The notes below the pieces were generated by a model. The model was not told the origin of the DNA, made no database searches, and saw only the letters and a program-made list of their open reading frames with translations. The position numbers and the translations under genes are program-made. From the NCBI GenBank assembly GCA_038239195.1, contig JBBSEZ010000134.1, positions 1-21,686 on the forward strand: 21,686 nucleotides of DNA, given 5' to 3'. Shown here one piece after another: positions 1-7,107 of this stretch. The stretch's first letter is position 1. Each line of letters begins with the position of its first letter. Origin of the DNA: JBBSEZ01 sp038239195. GTDB lineage: Bacteria; Planctomycetota; Planctomycetia; Gemmatales; Gemmataceae.

Positions 1-86
1 CCTTTGACGCCGTGATCCACTGGCTGGGCTGGTACGTCCGCGACTTCCGCCACGGCCCCCGGCGGCTTTGCAATTCTATGCCGTAA
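1..86 (+). CDS. 3' end of a hypothetical protein, paralogue of the convergent gene at 128-517 (partial)
   Basis: Only the last 27 or so codons are inside the window; the frame starts at base 3 and ends with TAA at 84-86. The visible peptide (FDAVIHWLGWYVRDF, then HGPRRLCNSMP) is nearly identical to the C-terminus of the gene on the opposite strand at 128-517. It differs at three residues: D/Y, V/F and the final P/T. The two genes are therefore convergent paralogues whose ends are copies of each other. The function is unknown; see the neighbour for the weak DUF4145-like resemblance. The start and most of the gene lie left of the window. Confidence 0.6.
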   Translation, partial: FDAVIHWLGWYVRDFRHGPRRLCNSMP

Positions 87-213
87 GTCATTATCCATCG
101 GTATATTTCCGACCAAGGAATAAGGACTTACGTCATAGAATTGCAAAGCCGCCGGGGGCCGTGGCGGAAGTCGCGGAAGTACCAGCCCAGCCAGTGGATC
201 ACGGCGTAAAAGG
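1..213. repeat. Long inverted repeat, arms of about 102 bp
   Basis: Base n pairs with base 214-n throughout. Arms 1-102 and 112-213 match at about 95 of 102 positions, with mismatches at 6, 36, 81, 90, 95, 97 and 99, and are separated by only 9 nt (103-111). Each arm carries the last 28 codons of a gene plus about 16 bp beyond the stop. The left arm runs off the window, so the repeat is probably longer. The roughly 7% divergence argues against a simple assembly or amplification foldback, which would be exact. A transcript of either strand could form a very strong hairpin here. Confidence 0.9.
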
Positions 214-517
214 CGAACTCGGCGTCGGCCACGTTGAGCGGGCGCACGACGTGGCGGGCGTCGTTGCCCAGTTGCCGCAACTGGTGCAGGCAGCGGCTCA
301 ACGGGCGGGGCATGCCGTGGTCGTATTGGAGTTGGTTGAGGTTTTCGTAAAGGTTGTTGTCCCGTTGAGCGGTCTGGCCAACCCCCAGGCGGGCCAGCAC
401 TTCGAGGATGCGGCTGGCGTGCAGGATGACGCCCGCGACCGCGGCCAAAGGGCGCAGCGCGTCGAGCCAGCGAAGGTCGTGGGCCAGCGCGTAGTCGCCG
501 CACTGGAAGCCGGCCAC
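128..517 (-). CDS. Hypothetical protein, DUF4145-like C-terminal region
   Basis: This gene encodes about 129 residues from the GTG at 517 to the TAA at 128-130. The frame stays open upstream to a TAG at 623-625 and encodes plausible protein just before the GTG (LIEVCDPQ), so a non-ATG start some residues earlier is possible. The middle of the protein is helical. The C-terminal part contains 'LRQLGNDARH' followed by a helix rich in aromatics, which resembles the 'LRxLGNxAAH' core of DUF4145/HEPN-like proteins. That resemblance is from memory and weak. The gene is divergent from the LysR regulator at 699 and convergent with its own paralogue at 1-86. No function can be assigned. Confidence 0.6.
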   Translation of the reverse strand: MAGFQCGDYALAHDLRWLDALRPLAAVAGVILHASRILEVLARLGVGQTAQRDNNLYENLNQLQYDHGMPRPLSRCLHQLRQLGNDARHVVRPLNVADAEFAFYAVIHWLGWYFRDFRHGPRRLCNSMT

Positions 518-623
518 CTGGGGGTCGCAAACCTCGATCAGGCGCGGGCGGGCGGGGGGGACATGGCGGGGCCTCGTGGGACAGCGGGGGCTTCGCCTTC
601 TTTCTCCGAAGCCCTCACCATAC

Positions 624-629
624 TATAAA
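624..629 (+). promoter_or_regulatory. -10-like element (TATAAA) upstream of the LysR gene
   Basis: TATAAA sits in the most AT-rich part of the divergent intergenic region, about 70 bp before the ATG at 699. I see no good -35 hexamer 16-18 bp upstream, so this is only a candidate. It may also be where the regulator binds, since LysR proteins commonly act on divergent intergenic regions. Confidence 0.25.
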
Positions 630-698
630 GGAAGGGATACCGTCAACCAACGCGAATCGGCAGGCCCAGGGCGGCTGCCGTCGCGCGGGAGGAACGAC

Positions 699-1685
699 AT
701 GCCTCGCCGAGTGAGCCTCTCGCTGGAGCTGCTGCAAACGTTCCTGTTGCTCCACCGCAACGACGGCGACGCGGCGAAGACCGCTCTGGAGCTGAACATC
801 AACCAGCCGAGCATTTCCAAGCGCCTCAGCTTCCTCCAGCACGCCGGCCCCGTGCTCGATCGGCCCTGGCTGGTGCGCGTGGGGAAGCACTGGAAGCCGA
901 CGGAGGAGGGAGAGCGCGCCCTCCCCGCCGTCGAGGAGATCGTCCAGCGCTACGAACACTTGCAGGAGTTCGTGGAAGGGCCCGCGCCCGGGCAGCAGGT
1001 CCGCTTCGCCGGCGGCCAGCATGCGGTCGCCACCTTCGTCTACCAGGCCGTCCGGGCGTTCCGCGACAAGCACCCCGACGTCCCCCTCCGCATCAGCACC
1101 TTGCGAGGCCGGGCACGCATCGAGCGCGTGGCCAATGGCTATCTCGACCTGGCCGCGGTCATGGGCCCCGACGACGCGATCCACGAGATCGCCCGGCGCC
1201 CGCTCTACATCCGTCCGTTGTTCCTCGATCCGCTGGCGCTGGTCTGCGGCACGGGCTCGGTCTGGAGCGCCCGCGTGGCGGCGCTTCCCGACGGGGCCAA
1301 GCCGAGCTCCTTGCCCGGCCTGCCGTTGATCCTGCCGGAGCGCGACGCTTCGGCCCGACAGGCCTTCAATCAGGGGCTGCGGAACAAAGGCCTGCTGCAC
1401 CGGCTGGACGTGACGCTGGAGATCGGCGGCTGGGAAACGCTACTGAGCTACGTCCGCGTGGGCCTGGGCGTGGGCGTGGTCAGCGCCGTGGCGGTGCGCG
1501 CGGCGGGGGCCTCGGGGCTGATCGTCCGGGCGCTCGACCGCAAGAGCTTCCCTCCTCTGGAGGTCCGGCTGATCGCCCGGCGCCGGCGCGGCACCACCGA
1601 CCAGCCCGATCTCTCGCCCCAGGCCCAGGACTTCCACGACGAGTTGCTGGCCGCCACTCTCGAACTGGGCGAGCGGCCTGGATGA
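699..1685 (+). CDS. LysR-family transcriptional regulator
   Basis: The protein has 328 residues, close to the usual 300-330 of the family. I place the start at ATG 699 because GGGAGGA lies just upstream (688-694) and the family's N-terminal helix begins there; the open frame upstream to 576 is low-complexity. The winged HTH spans about residues 8-66 (LELLQTFLLL, then NINQPSISKRLSFLQ and a wing around 'LVRVGKHWKPTEEGE'). A substrate-binding domain of the periplasmic-binding type follows from about residue 95, with typical 'LRISTLRGRARIERV', 'LDLAAVMG' and 'VRVGLGVGVV' segments. The likely role is a DNA-binding regulator responding to a small molecule. Its target is unknown; the divergent gene at 128-517 is the nearest candidate. 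Confidence 0.88.
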   Translation: MPRRVSLSLELLQTFLLLHRNDGDAAKTALELNINQPSISKRLSFLQHAGPVLDRPWLVRVGKHWKPTEEGERALPAVEEIVQRYEHLQEFVEGPAPGQQVRFAGGQHAVATFVYQAVRAFRDKHPDVPLRISTLRGRARIERVANGYLDLAAVMGPDDAIHEIARRPLYIRPLFLDPLALVCGTGSVWSARVAALPDGAKPSSLPGLPLILPERDASARQAFNQGLRNKGLLHRLDVTLEIGGWETLLSYVRVGLGVGVVSAVAVRAAGASGLIVRALDRKSFPPLEVRLIARRRRGTTDQPDLSPQAQDFHDELLAATLELGERPG

Positions 1686-1763
1686 GATCGATCGCTGGCG
1701 TGAAGGCGGCGCTGGCGAGGGCCGCGAGCGCAGGAAATCGCGATTCGCCGCCCCCTCGAAGCT

Positions 1764-1777
1764 GGGGCGCTCGCCCC
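1764..1777. terminator. Weak hairpin downstream of the LysR gene
   Basis: GGGGC-GCTC-GCCCC forms a 5-bp GC stem with a 4-nt loop about 80 bp after the stop at 1685. The following bases (CCTCATTCT) are only loosely U-rich, so it is at best a weak intrinsic terminator. The rest of 1686-1822 shows nothing recognisable. Confidence 0.2.
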
Positions 1778-1822
1778 CTCATTCTACGCCCCGCTGGTCC
1801 TATTTAGCCTTCTTTCGTCCCG

Positions 1823-2366
1823 TTGATTTGTTTTCCCGTTGAGATCGACGCGGCCCGACTGAGCGAGGGCGAGATCACCTTCCTGTTGGCTGCCCTGCGT
1901 TATGGCGCGGCGCACGCCCCACTCACCCCTACCCGTTCGGTGCGAACGGGGCCGATGGCTGGGGCGAGTGCGCTGGCAACTGGCGGGAGTGTATCGGTGC
2001 GAACGTCTGCCGGCTTCGTTCGTCGGGGTGGGCTACGACTGCTGCCGGCAGGCGTGGGGCGCACCGGGCTTGCCAAAGCCGACCAACCCGCCCGATCATG
2101 TCGCCGTTGACGTCGATCTGTCATTCCTCGGCCCGTTCCTGGTCAACGACGCCTCGCGATCCAAGGACGACGTCCACCCCGAGCGCACGAACTTCATCGC
2201 CCTGGCGCGGGCGGACGGGTCGGCCTGGCTGCCGGGGTCGTCCTTCCGCGGCGCGCCGCGTCAGCACTCCGAGCGCGTGTTGCGCACGCTCGATCCCGGC
2301 GCTTCCGGCGACCCCAACGCCACCGCAAGTGCTGGCCCCAATCCCCAACTTCCGCGCGTGCCGTGA
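1823..2366 (+). pseudogene. Frameshifted and truncated remnant of a CRISPR type III RAMP protein
   Basis: Three pieces in three frames read as one protein. Frame 2 (1823 to about 1905) gives 'LSEGEITFLLAALRYGAAH', like the C-terminal helix of a RAMP domain. Frame 1 (about 1936-1965) gives 'FGANGADGWG', a glycine-rich loop. Frame 3 (about 1962-2366) continues 'GRVRWQLAGVYRCERL'. The same frame 3 then enters what looks like the start of a second RAMP domain: 'VDVDLSFLGPFLVNDAS', and after a spacer 'SAWLPGSSFRGAPRQHSERV' (about 2217-2277). The last motif matches the RAMP (Csm3/Cmr4-like) signature G-x-P-x-[IL]-PGSS-[LF]-[KR]-G-x-x-R. The frame stops at 2366 shortly after the motif. Two frameshifts, no complete domain and no neighbouring cas gene or repeat array suggest a dead fragment of a two-domain RAMP protein. 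The family call rests on motifs recognised by eye. Confidence 0.5.
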
Positions 2367-2406
2367 CAGGCGTCTCGGTGGGTGATTGTGTCTTCGGGAA
2401 CAACGA

Positions 2407-3342
2407 TCAAGCCATCCCCAAAGGCACTCGGTCCGCGACCGGTCCCCCCGGTCCGAAGAACATCCCACAGGAGGCAGCCACGTCATGCCCCACCCGTGCG
2501 ATGACGCTGACGTGGGCGTTCGGCAGGCGCGAGCGGTAGATCGCCGCGTTGCGTTCGATCACCTCCTCGGGCGGCTCGACGCCGTGCCGCGACGGGCCCG
2601 GCGAGTTGTAGCGCACGATGTTCACGTGGGCCATCAGTCCCCGCTCTTCCAGCGCGTCGCAAACGCTGTGCACGTCGCCCTCGGCGTCGTTCTCCCCGGC
2701 GATGTACGCATGATGGAGCGTAACGATCTTGTGGGTGCTCCGTTGCCACGACGCGAGCCGATCCAATGCCGCCTCGGCCGGGAGCGCCCTGGGCAGCCAG
2801 CGGCGGCGGAACCGATCGCTCATGCTGTAGATGGAGTAATAGACGTCGGGGTGATGCGTAACGAAGACGTCTTCCAGTCGCCGGTCCCCCAGCTCCCTCG
2901 GATAGATGGTCGAGACCAGATGGCGGGGCCGCAGGCCCAGAGCGACGGCCAGTCGCGACAGCTCCCCGAGGAGGCCGTCGGCGCCCGACAGCAGGGCCTG
3001 GTTGGCCAGCGGCTCGCCACGCGCCATGAAGTTGAAGTGGACGCTGCGGGCCGGCGGGGCCTCGCGCCGGTAGTGCTCCAGCACCGTCTGGGCCTGTTCG
3101 ATCATCTCCCCGACCGTCGCGTCGCGGAGGCGCGTCTGCCCGGTGGCCGTCAGGTGGCACATGCGGCAGCCCTGGGCGCAGCCGGTCTGCGCCGACAGGT
3201 AGACGACGAAGTAGTCCGGGCAGCGGCGGACGTAGCGGGCCTCGAGGCGACCCACGTCCGCGGGCCGGTCCCAGTTCACCGAGGCGTCCTGCCCGCTTCT
3301 GTGTCCGGTGAAACCGGCCTCGGGGAACAAGGAGAGTTGCAT
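2407..3342 (-). CDS. RlmN/Cfr-like radical SAM methyltransferase, short form
   Basis: The protein has 311 residues. I chose ATG 3342 because GGAGG lies just upstream and the recognisable protein begins near it; the longer open frame above overlaps the S1 gene out of register. The radical SAM cluster motif CxxxCxxC is C55, C59, C62 inside 'SAQTGCAQGCRMCHLTATG'. 'FMARGEPLAN' (105-114) matches the GEP motif, 'YIAGENDAEGDV' (213-224) the 'GxND' region of RlmN, and 'AASCGMF' places a conserved C-terminal cysteine at 292, the position methylated in RlmN/Cfr. In that family the enzyme methylates C2 or C8 of an adenosine in 23S rRNA (RlmN also in tRNA). RlmN proteins are usually 350-390 residues; this one lacks most of the N-terminal accessory domain, so its RNA target may differ. 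It lies 70 bp downstream of the S1-domain gene, same strand. Confidence 0.8.
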   Translation of the reverse strand: MQLSLFPEAGFTGHRSGQDASVNWDRPADVGRLEARYVRRCPDYFVVYLSAQTGCAQGCRMCHLTATGQTRLRDATVGEMIEQAQTVLEHYRREAPPARSVHFNFMARGEPLANQALLSGADGLLGELSRLAVALGLRPRHLVSTIYPRELGDRRLEDVFVTHHPDVYYSIYSMSDRFRRRWLPRALPAEAALDRLASWQRSTHKIVTLHHAYIAGENDAEGDVHSVCDALEERGLMAHVNIVRYNSPGPSRHGVEPPEEVIERNAAIYRSRLPNAHVSVIARVGHDVAASCGMFFGPGGPVADRVPLGMA

Positions 3343-3412
3343 GCCGGCCTCCGGGATGACGTTCGAGGTATTCTCTGCGCGGGATGCGGATGCGCACCTG
3401 CGCGGCACAATC

Positions 3413-5059
3413 TCACCTCTGCCCCAGGATGAGGTCCAGCACCCAGCACCTTCGGGCATGGGGCCCTCGGTCTCGCAGGTGTGCCAGGATCGCTTCCTCG
3501 ACGCACCCGGCATCCTCGAGGGCGTCGGCCAGAATAGGCAGCCCGTCGAAGGCCCGAGCTTCGCGAACCTCCCGCGCCATCCGGACGACGAAGCGATCCC
3601 TCCAGTCCAGCACCTCAACCGGGAGCCGGGGCTGCCCGGGCAGGTCGGCCCGGGGAGCGCCTTCCGTTCCTGACCGGACAGCGAGGTGGGCCTCCTCCGG
3701 CTGATCTGGGAGCCCCAGGGCAATCCGCCGGCGCTCCGAATCCACGTTCAGCACGACACAGGTGACGCGGTCGCCGGGGCTCACGACCTCGCTGGGGTGG
3801 GCGAGGGCCCGCGTCCGTCGCAGCTCCATCAGGTGGACCAGGCCCTCGATGTCCGCTTCGAGCCCGACGAAGGCCCCGTAGTTCGCCAAACGAAGGACCA
3901 CCCCGGGGACGGTGGCGCCGGGCGGATAGCGCTCGGCCACCTTGTCCCACGGGTTGGGCATGACCTGCCTCATCCCCAGGGACAACTCCTGCTTTTCCGG
4001 TTTGACGGACAACACCTGAACTTCGATCTCGTCCCCGACCGCCACACACTCCGAGGTGTCGGCGAGGCGCCTCGTCCATGACATTTCCGACAAGTGGACA
4101 AGCCCCTCCGGCCCCGGTGCCAGTTTCACCCAGGCCCCGTAGGACGTCACGCTTGTCACCTCGCCCGCGTGGCGACTGCCGGCTGGAAATCGCTCGGCCA
4201 GGTCCGGCCACGGGTTGGGCGTCTTGTGCTTGAGGCTCAGTGCGATCCGCTCCCTGTCGCGGTCCACGCTCAGCACGTACACCTCGACGGTTTCGTCGAT
4301 CCGGACCACGTGGCGCGGATGGTGGACGCGGGACCAGGCCATGTCCGTGACGTGGAGCAAGCCGTCGATCCCGCCGAGGTCCACGAACGCGCCGAACTCG
4401 GCGACGTTCCTGACCACCCCCGTGCGGACTTGCCCGGGCTCGATCTCCGCCAGCAAATTCCTCCTGATCGTCCGGAGCGGGACTTCCAGGACCGCACGCC
4501 GGGAGACGATGACGTTGCGCCGCGCCGGGTCGATGATGAGGATTTTGCACTCGAGGGCTCGGCCGACGAACGGGGCGAGGTCGGGCGGGCGGCGGACGTC
4601 CACCTGAGAGGCGGGCAAGAAGGCCGGGACGCCAACGTCCACCTGGAGCCCGCCGGTGATCCGGGCCGTTACCGTGGCGGAAACGGTGTCGCCTTCCTCG
4701 TGCCGGCCGACGAACTCCCGCCATTGCCGCTCGAACCGGGCCTTCCGGTAACTGAGCCGGGGCGCCCCGTCCTCCTCCTCGGCGGGCTCGATCAACACTT
4801 CGACCGCGTCGCTGGGGCACGGCGGGGGGCTCGGCTCCCACTCCTCCCGGGGCACCACGCCCGGGCCCTTGGCACCGACGTCGATCCACACCTCTCGGTC
4901 CGTGACCCGCAAGACCTTGCCGGTAACGAGGCCGCCGGTCTGGCCGGCGAGGGCAGGTTGGGGAGAAGGAAACGGTTCGTTAGACGTTGCTTCGAGTTCG
5001 CGGCCCTCCTCGGGGGCGTCGAGCTCGCGGACCAGATTGCGATTTACCATGTCGGACAT
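3413..5059 (-). CDS. Multi-S1-domain RNA-binding protein with a planctomycete C-terminal tail
   Basis: The 548-residue protein has five S1 (OB-fold) modules at about 41-107, 122-188, 207-277, 294-363 and 380-450. Modules 3-5 are the clearest: 'GVVRNVAEFGAFVDLGGIDG', 'GEVTSVTSYGAWVKLAPGPE' and 'GVVLRLANYGAFVGLEADIE', each followed by an 'LLHVTDM/LVHLSEM'-type strand. This is the arrangement of ribosomal protein S1, which binds mRNA on the 30S subunit. Residues 488-548 form a separate tail ('RAFDGLPILADALEDAGC', then 'RRCWVLDLILGQR') of a kind I associate with many unrelated planctomycete proteins; its function is unknown. The start is ATG 5059, with a second in-frame ATG at 5050. It lies 54 bp after the WD40 gene and 70 bp before the RlmN-like gene, probably one operon. 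Whether it is the main S1 of the cell or an accessory copy cannot be told from here. Confidence 0.87.
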   Translation of the reverse strand: MSDMVNRNLVRELDAPEEGRELEATSNEPFPSPQPALAGQTGGLVTGKVLRVTDREVWIDVGAKGPGVVPREEWEPSPPPCPSDAVEVLIEPAEEEDGAPRLSYRKARFERQWREFVGRHEEGDTVSATVTARITGGLQVDVGVPAFLPASQVDVRRPPDLAPFVGRALECKILIIDPARRNVIVSRRAVLEVPLRTIRRNLLAEIEPGQVRTGVVRNVAEFGAFVDLGGIDGLLHVTDMAWSRVHHPRHVVRIDETVEVYVLSVDRDRERIALSLKHKTPNPWPDLAERFPAGSRHAGEVTSVTSYGAWVKLAPGPEGLVHLSEMSWTRRLADTSECVAVGDEIEVQVLSVKPEKQELSLGMRQVMPNPWDKVAERYPPGATVPGVVLRLANYGAFVGLEADIEGLVHLMELRRTRALAHPSEVVSPGDRVTCVVLNVDSERRRIALGLPDQPEEAHLAVRSGTEGAPRADLPGQPRLPVEVLDWRDRFVVRMAREVREARAFDGLPILADALEDAGCVEEAILAHLRDRGPHARRCWVLDLILGQR

Positions 5060-5113
5060 CGTACCACCGGCCAGCGCGGCACCGCAATGGCGCCGACTCG
5101 CGCCGCGATCGGA

Positions 5114-6280
5114 TCACGACAGCAGCCCCTGTTCCACGTCCCAGACCACTACCTGGGACTTCTCGCCGACCGCCGCGGCCGTCATGCCGTCGGGGCTAAA
5201 GGCGACGCCGCGCAGCTTCCCAATCTCCCAGTCGTACGCCGCCAGCTCGCTCAGCGACGGAACGTCCCAGAAGCGCACGGTGCCGTCCTGGCTGGCCGTC
5301 GCGAGCAGCCGCGAGCCCGGCGCGAACGCGATGCTGGCGACCTGGTTGGCGTGGACTTCGATCTTGCCGCGCAGGCGCTGGCCAGGCACGTCGAAGACGA
5401 ACACCTGCGTCCCCGCCGCGACGGCGAGCGCCTGCCCGTCGGGGGAGAATGCCAGCTCTTGCACCGCCGCCCGCAGGTGGGCCTGCGGGATTCGCGGCAG
5501 GTCGAGGTTTCCCTGCTCCTGTTTGCTGGTCAGCCCCCACAGGCGCACGCGACTTTGCAAGTGCTGCTGGGACGCGACCGCAAGCAGGTCGGCGCTTGCC
5601 GACACTGCCAGCGCCTCCGGGCCCTCGCGTGGCTCGACGAACGGCTTTTCGATCTTTCCTGTCTTCCGGTCCCAGGCCAGGATCGTGCTCTCGAAGCGGC
5701 GGGGCTTCCCGTAGGCCCCCAACCCTCGCGCGAGGACCAGGAACGCATCGTCGGGAGTGAACGCCATTGGCGGGCTGCTCTCCCTCAACTCATCGGGGAA
5801 CGGCACCTCGCTCGCCGTCGCGACGTCCCAGAGCCGAATGCGTTGCGTCGCCGTCGCGAGCAACTTGCCGTCGTGCGAGAATGCCAGGCGATCGACGCGC
5901 TTCTCATCCGCCCGTCTGGCCGCGCCCGCGTCCGGCTGGCGGATCGTCGCCAGTTCGCGCCCGGCGGCGACGTCCCACAACTTCGTCACCCCGGCGTCGC
6001 CCGCCGTCGCGAGTTTGGAGCTGTCGGGCGAGTAGACCACCGCCCGCAGTTTCCCGGTATGTCCCTTCAGAACGCGCATTCGGTCACCACTCCGACAGCG
6101 GGGCTGAAACAGCCGTCCTCGCACTCGCGCCAGCACGCCACGCACGAGGTCGCCATCCACGTCCGTCAGGCGGTAGTGTCGGCCCTGGGACCGGAACGTC
6201 AACCACTTGTGGTCGATGGCCAGCAGGTATTCTGGTGCCGGGAGAGGCGATTTCAAGTGCCGCACATCTACCCGCCCCAC
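5114..6280 (-). CDS. WD40-repeat protein (seven-bladed propeller)
   Basis: Seven WD40 repeats can be counted. They begin at 'GHTGKLRAVVYSPD', then near 'DRLAFSHDGKLLATA', 'PPMAFTPDDAFLVLA', 'EALAVSASADLLAVA', 'VQELAFSPDGQALAV', 'VASIAFAPGSRLLAT' and 'LRGVAFSPDGMTAAA'. Most end in the 'xLWDV/RFWDV/VVWDV' strand. Seven is the usual number for a closed propeller, a protein-binding scaffold; partners are unknown. The start is uncertain. ATG 6079 begins right before the first repeat and has GGAG upstream. The frame also continues to GTG 6280, and those extra 67 codons have GC-rich third positions and protein-like sequence ('EYLLAIDHKWLTFR'), so I give the longer form. The long form would leave only 23 bp before the divergent gene at 6304. 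It is the first gene of a probable WD40-S1-RlmN operon. Confidence 0.82.
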   Translation of the reverse strand: MGRVDVRHLKSPLPAPEYLLAIDHKWLTFRSQGRHYRLTDVDGDLVRGVLARVRGRLFQPRCRSGDRMRVLKGHTGKLRAVVYSPDSSKLATAGDAGVTKLWDVAAGRELATIRQPDAGAARRADEKRVDRLAFSHDGKLLATATQRIRLWDVATASEVPFPDELRESSPPMAFTPDDAFLVLARGLGAYGKPRRFESTILAWDRKTGKIEKPFVEPREGPEALAVSASADLLAVASQQHLQSRVRLWGLTSKQEQGNLDLPRIPQAHLRAAVQELAFSPDGQALAVAAGTQVFVFDVPGQRLRGKIEVHANQVASIAFAPGSRLLATASQDGTVRFWDVPSLSELAAYDWEIGKLRGVAFSPDGMTAAAVGEKSQVVVWDVEQGLLS

Positions 6281-6303
6281 GCCTGCCGGCTACATTGTTC
6301 GGC

Positions 6304-7107
6304 ATGAAATCCGCGGCGATCTCCCTGGAAGCGACTCGCCACCGGCTGCTCGAGGGCGTCCTCCTGCGCCTGGCCCGGTTGCCCGACGCCGGGGGGCTGG
6401 TGCTGCGCGGGGGCATGCTCCTGCGCCACTGGTTCCGGCCGATGCCGCGCCCCGCCCTCGACCTCGATCTGGTGGCCCCGTCCCCGTTGACCGTCGAGGA
6501 GGCGGCCCGCCGCTACCTGCCGTTGTTCGCCGACGCGGGCGTCGCCGACGGGGTGGCCTTCGACGCCGACCGGCTCCGCGTCGAGGGCATCTGGCAGCAC
6601 ACGGACAACCCCGGCGTGCGCGTCCACGCCTGTGGGGCCACGGGCGAAGACGAGGCCGACTTTCAGGTAGACGTGACCGGCGGCCCACCGCCGCGGCCGG
6701 CCCCGGTGTTCGGCGAGCTCCCGACGGCGTGCGGCCAATCGGCCTGCGTGTGGATGTGCCGGCCCGAGTCGATCGTCGGGCAGAAGGCGCAGGCGCTGTG
6801 GCACCTCGGCATGCTGGGCTGGCGGCCGAAAGACCTCAACGACCTCCGCCTGCTGCTCGCGCGCCTGCCGATGGGCCCCGCCTCGCTGCGCGAGGCGCTC
6901 GCCGCGTCGTTCGCCGACCTCGGCGGGACCGGCGACGACGCGCGGGCGTTGTTCGGGCCGGCGTCGTGGTGGGGCATGAAGCTGTCCTCGGCCCGCTGGC
7001 TCGATTTTGTGAAATCGTCGCGGGGGCAGGACGCGCCGAGAGACCTGGCGACCGTCGTCGCCGAGGTCGCCGGACGACTGGCCCCCATCCTGGAGGGGTT
7101 GCCATGA
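6304..7107 (+). CDS. AbiEii/AbiGii-type nucleotidyltransferase
   Basis: The protein has 267 residues. The polymerase-beta nucleotidyltransferase core is visible: 'LVLRGGMLLRHW' (32-43), then 'DLDL' (D53, D55) as the paired catalytic aspartates, and a third acidic strand 'ADFQVDVTG' (D119, D123). Downstream 'ESIVGQKAQALWH' (K161) and 'RPKDLNDL' (174-181) match the conserved 'E-x-I-x-x-x-K' and 'R-x-K-D-x-x-D' elements of the DUF1814/AbiEii family. Members of this family are toxins of type IV toxin-antitoxin and abortive-infection systems that transfer nucleotides, for example to tRNA 3' ends. The usual AbiEi antitoxin is not adjacent. Instead the stop overlaps the start of the TIGR02996/LRR gene (ATGA, 7104-7107), implying coupled translation. 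Many planctomycete homologues may not be toxins. Confidence 0.75.
   Translation: MKSAAISLEATRHRLLEGVLLRLARLPDAGGLVLRGGMLLRHWFRPMPRPALDLDLVAPSPLTVEEAARRYLPLFADAGVADGVAFDADRLRVEGIWQHTDNPGVRVHACGATGEDEADFQVDVTGGPPPRPAPVFGELPTACGQSACVWMCRPESIVGQKAQALWHLGMLGWRPKDLNDLRLLLARLPMGPASLREALAASFADLGGTGDDARALFGPASWWGMKLSSARWLDFVKSSRGQDAPRDLATVVAEVAGRLAPILEGLP

Noticed and set aside
68..628. Rightward open frame of 186 codons at the left end
   Set aside because: It lies antisense to the gene at 128-517 and its product is low-complexity Val/Ala/Glu/Gln, typical of the reverse strand of GC-rich genes; the minus-strand gene has a paralogue.
1686..2406. CRISPR array near the RAMP remnant
   Set aside because: No regularly spaced direct repeats are visible here or anywhere else in the window.
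2386..3432. Rightward 348-codon frame
   Set aside because: It is antisense to the RlmN-like gene, whose motifs (CxxxCxxC, GEP, SCG) are unmistakable.
4094..6307. Rightward 737-codon frame
   Set aside because: It runs antisense across both the S1 and WD40 genes and shows no domain; both sense genes are well supported.
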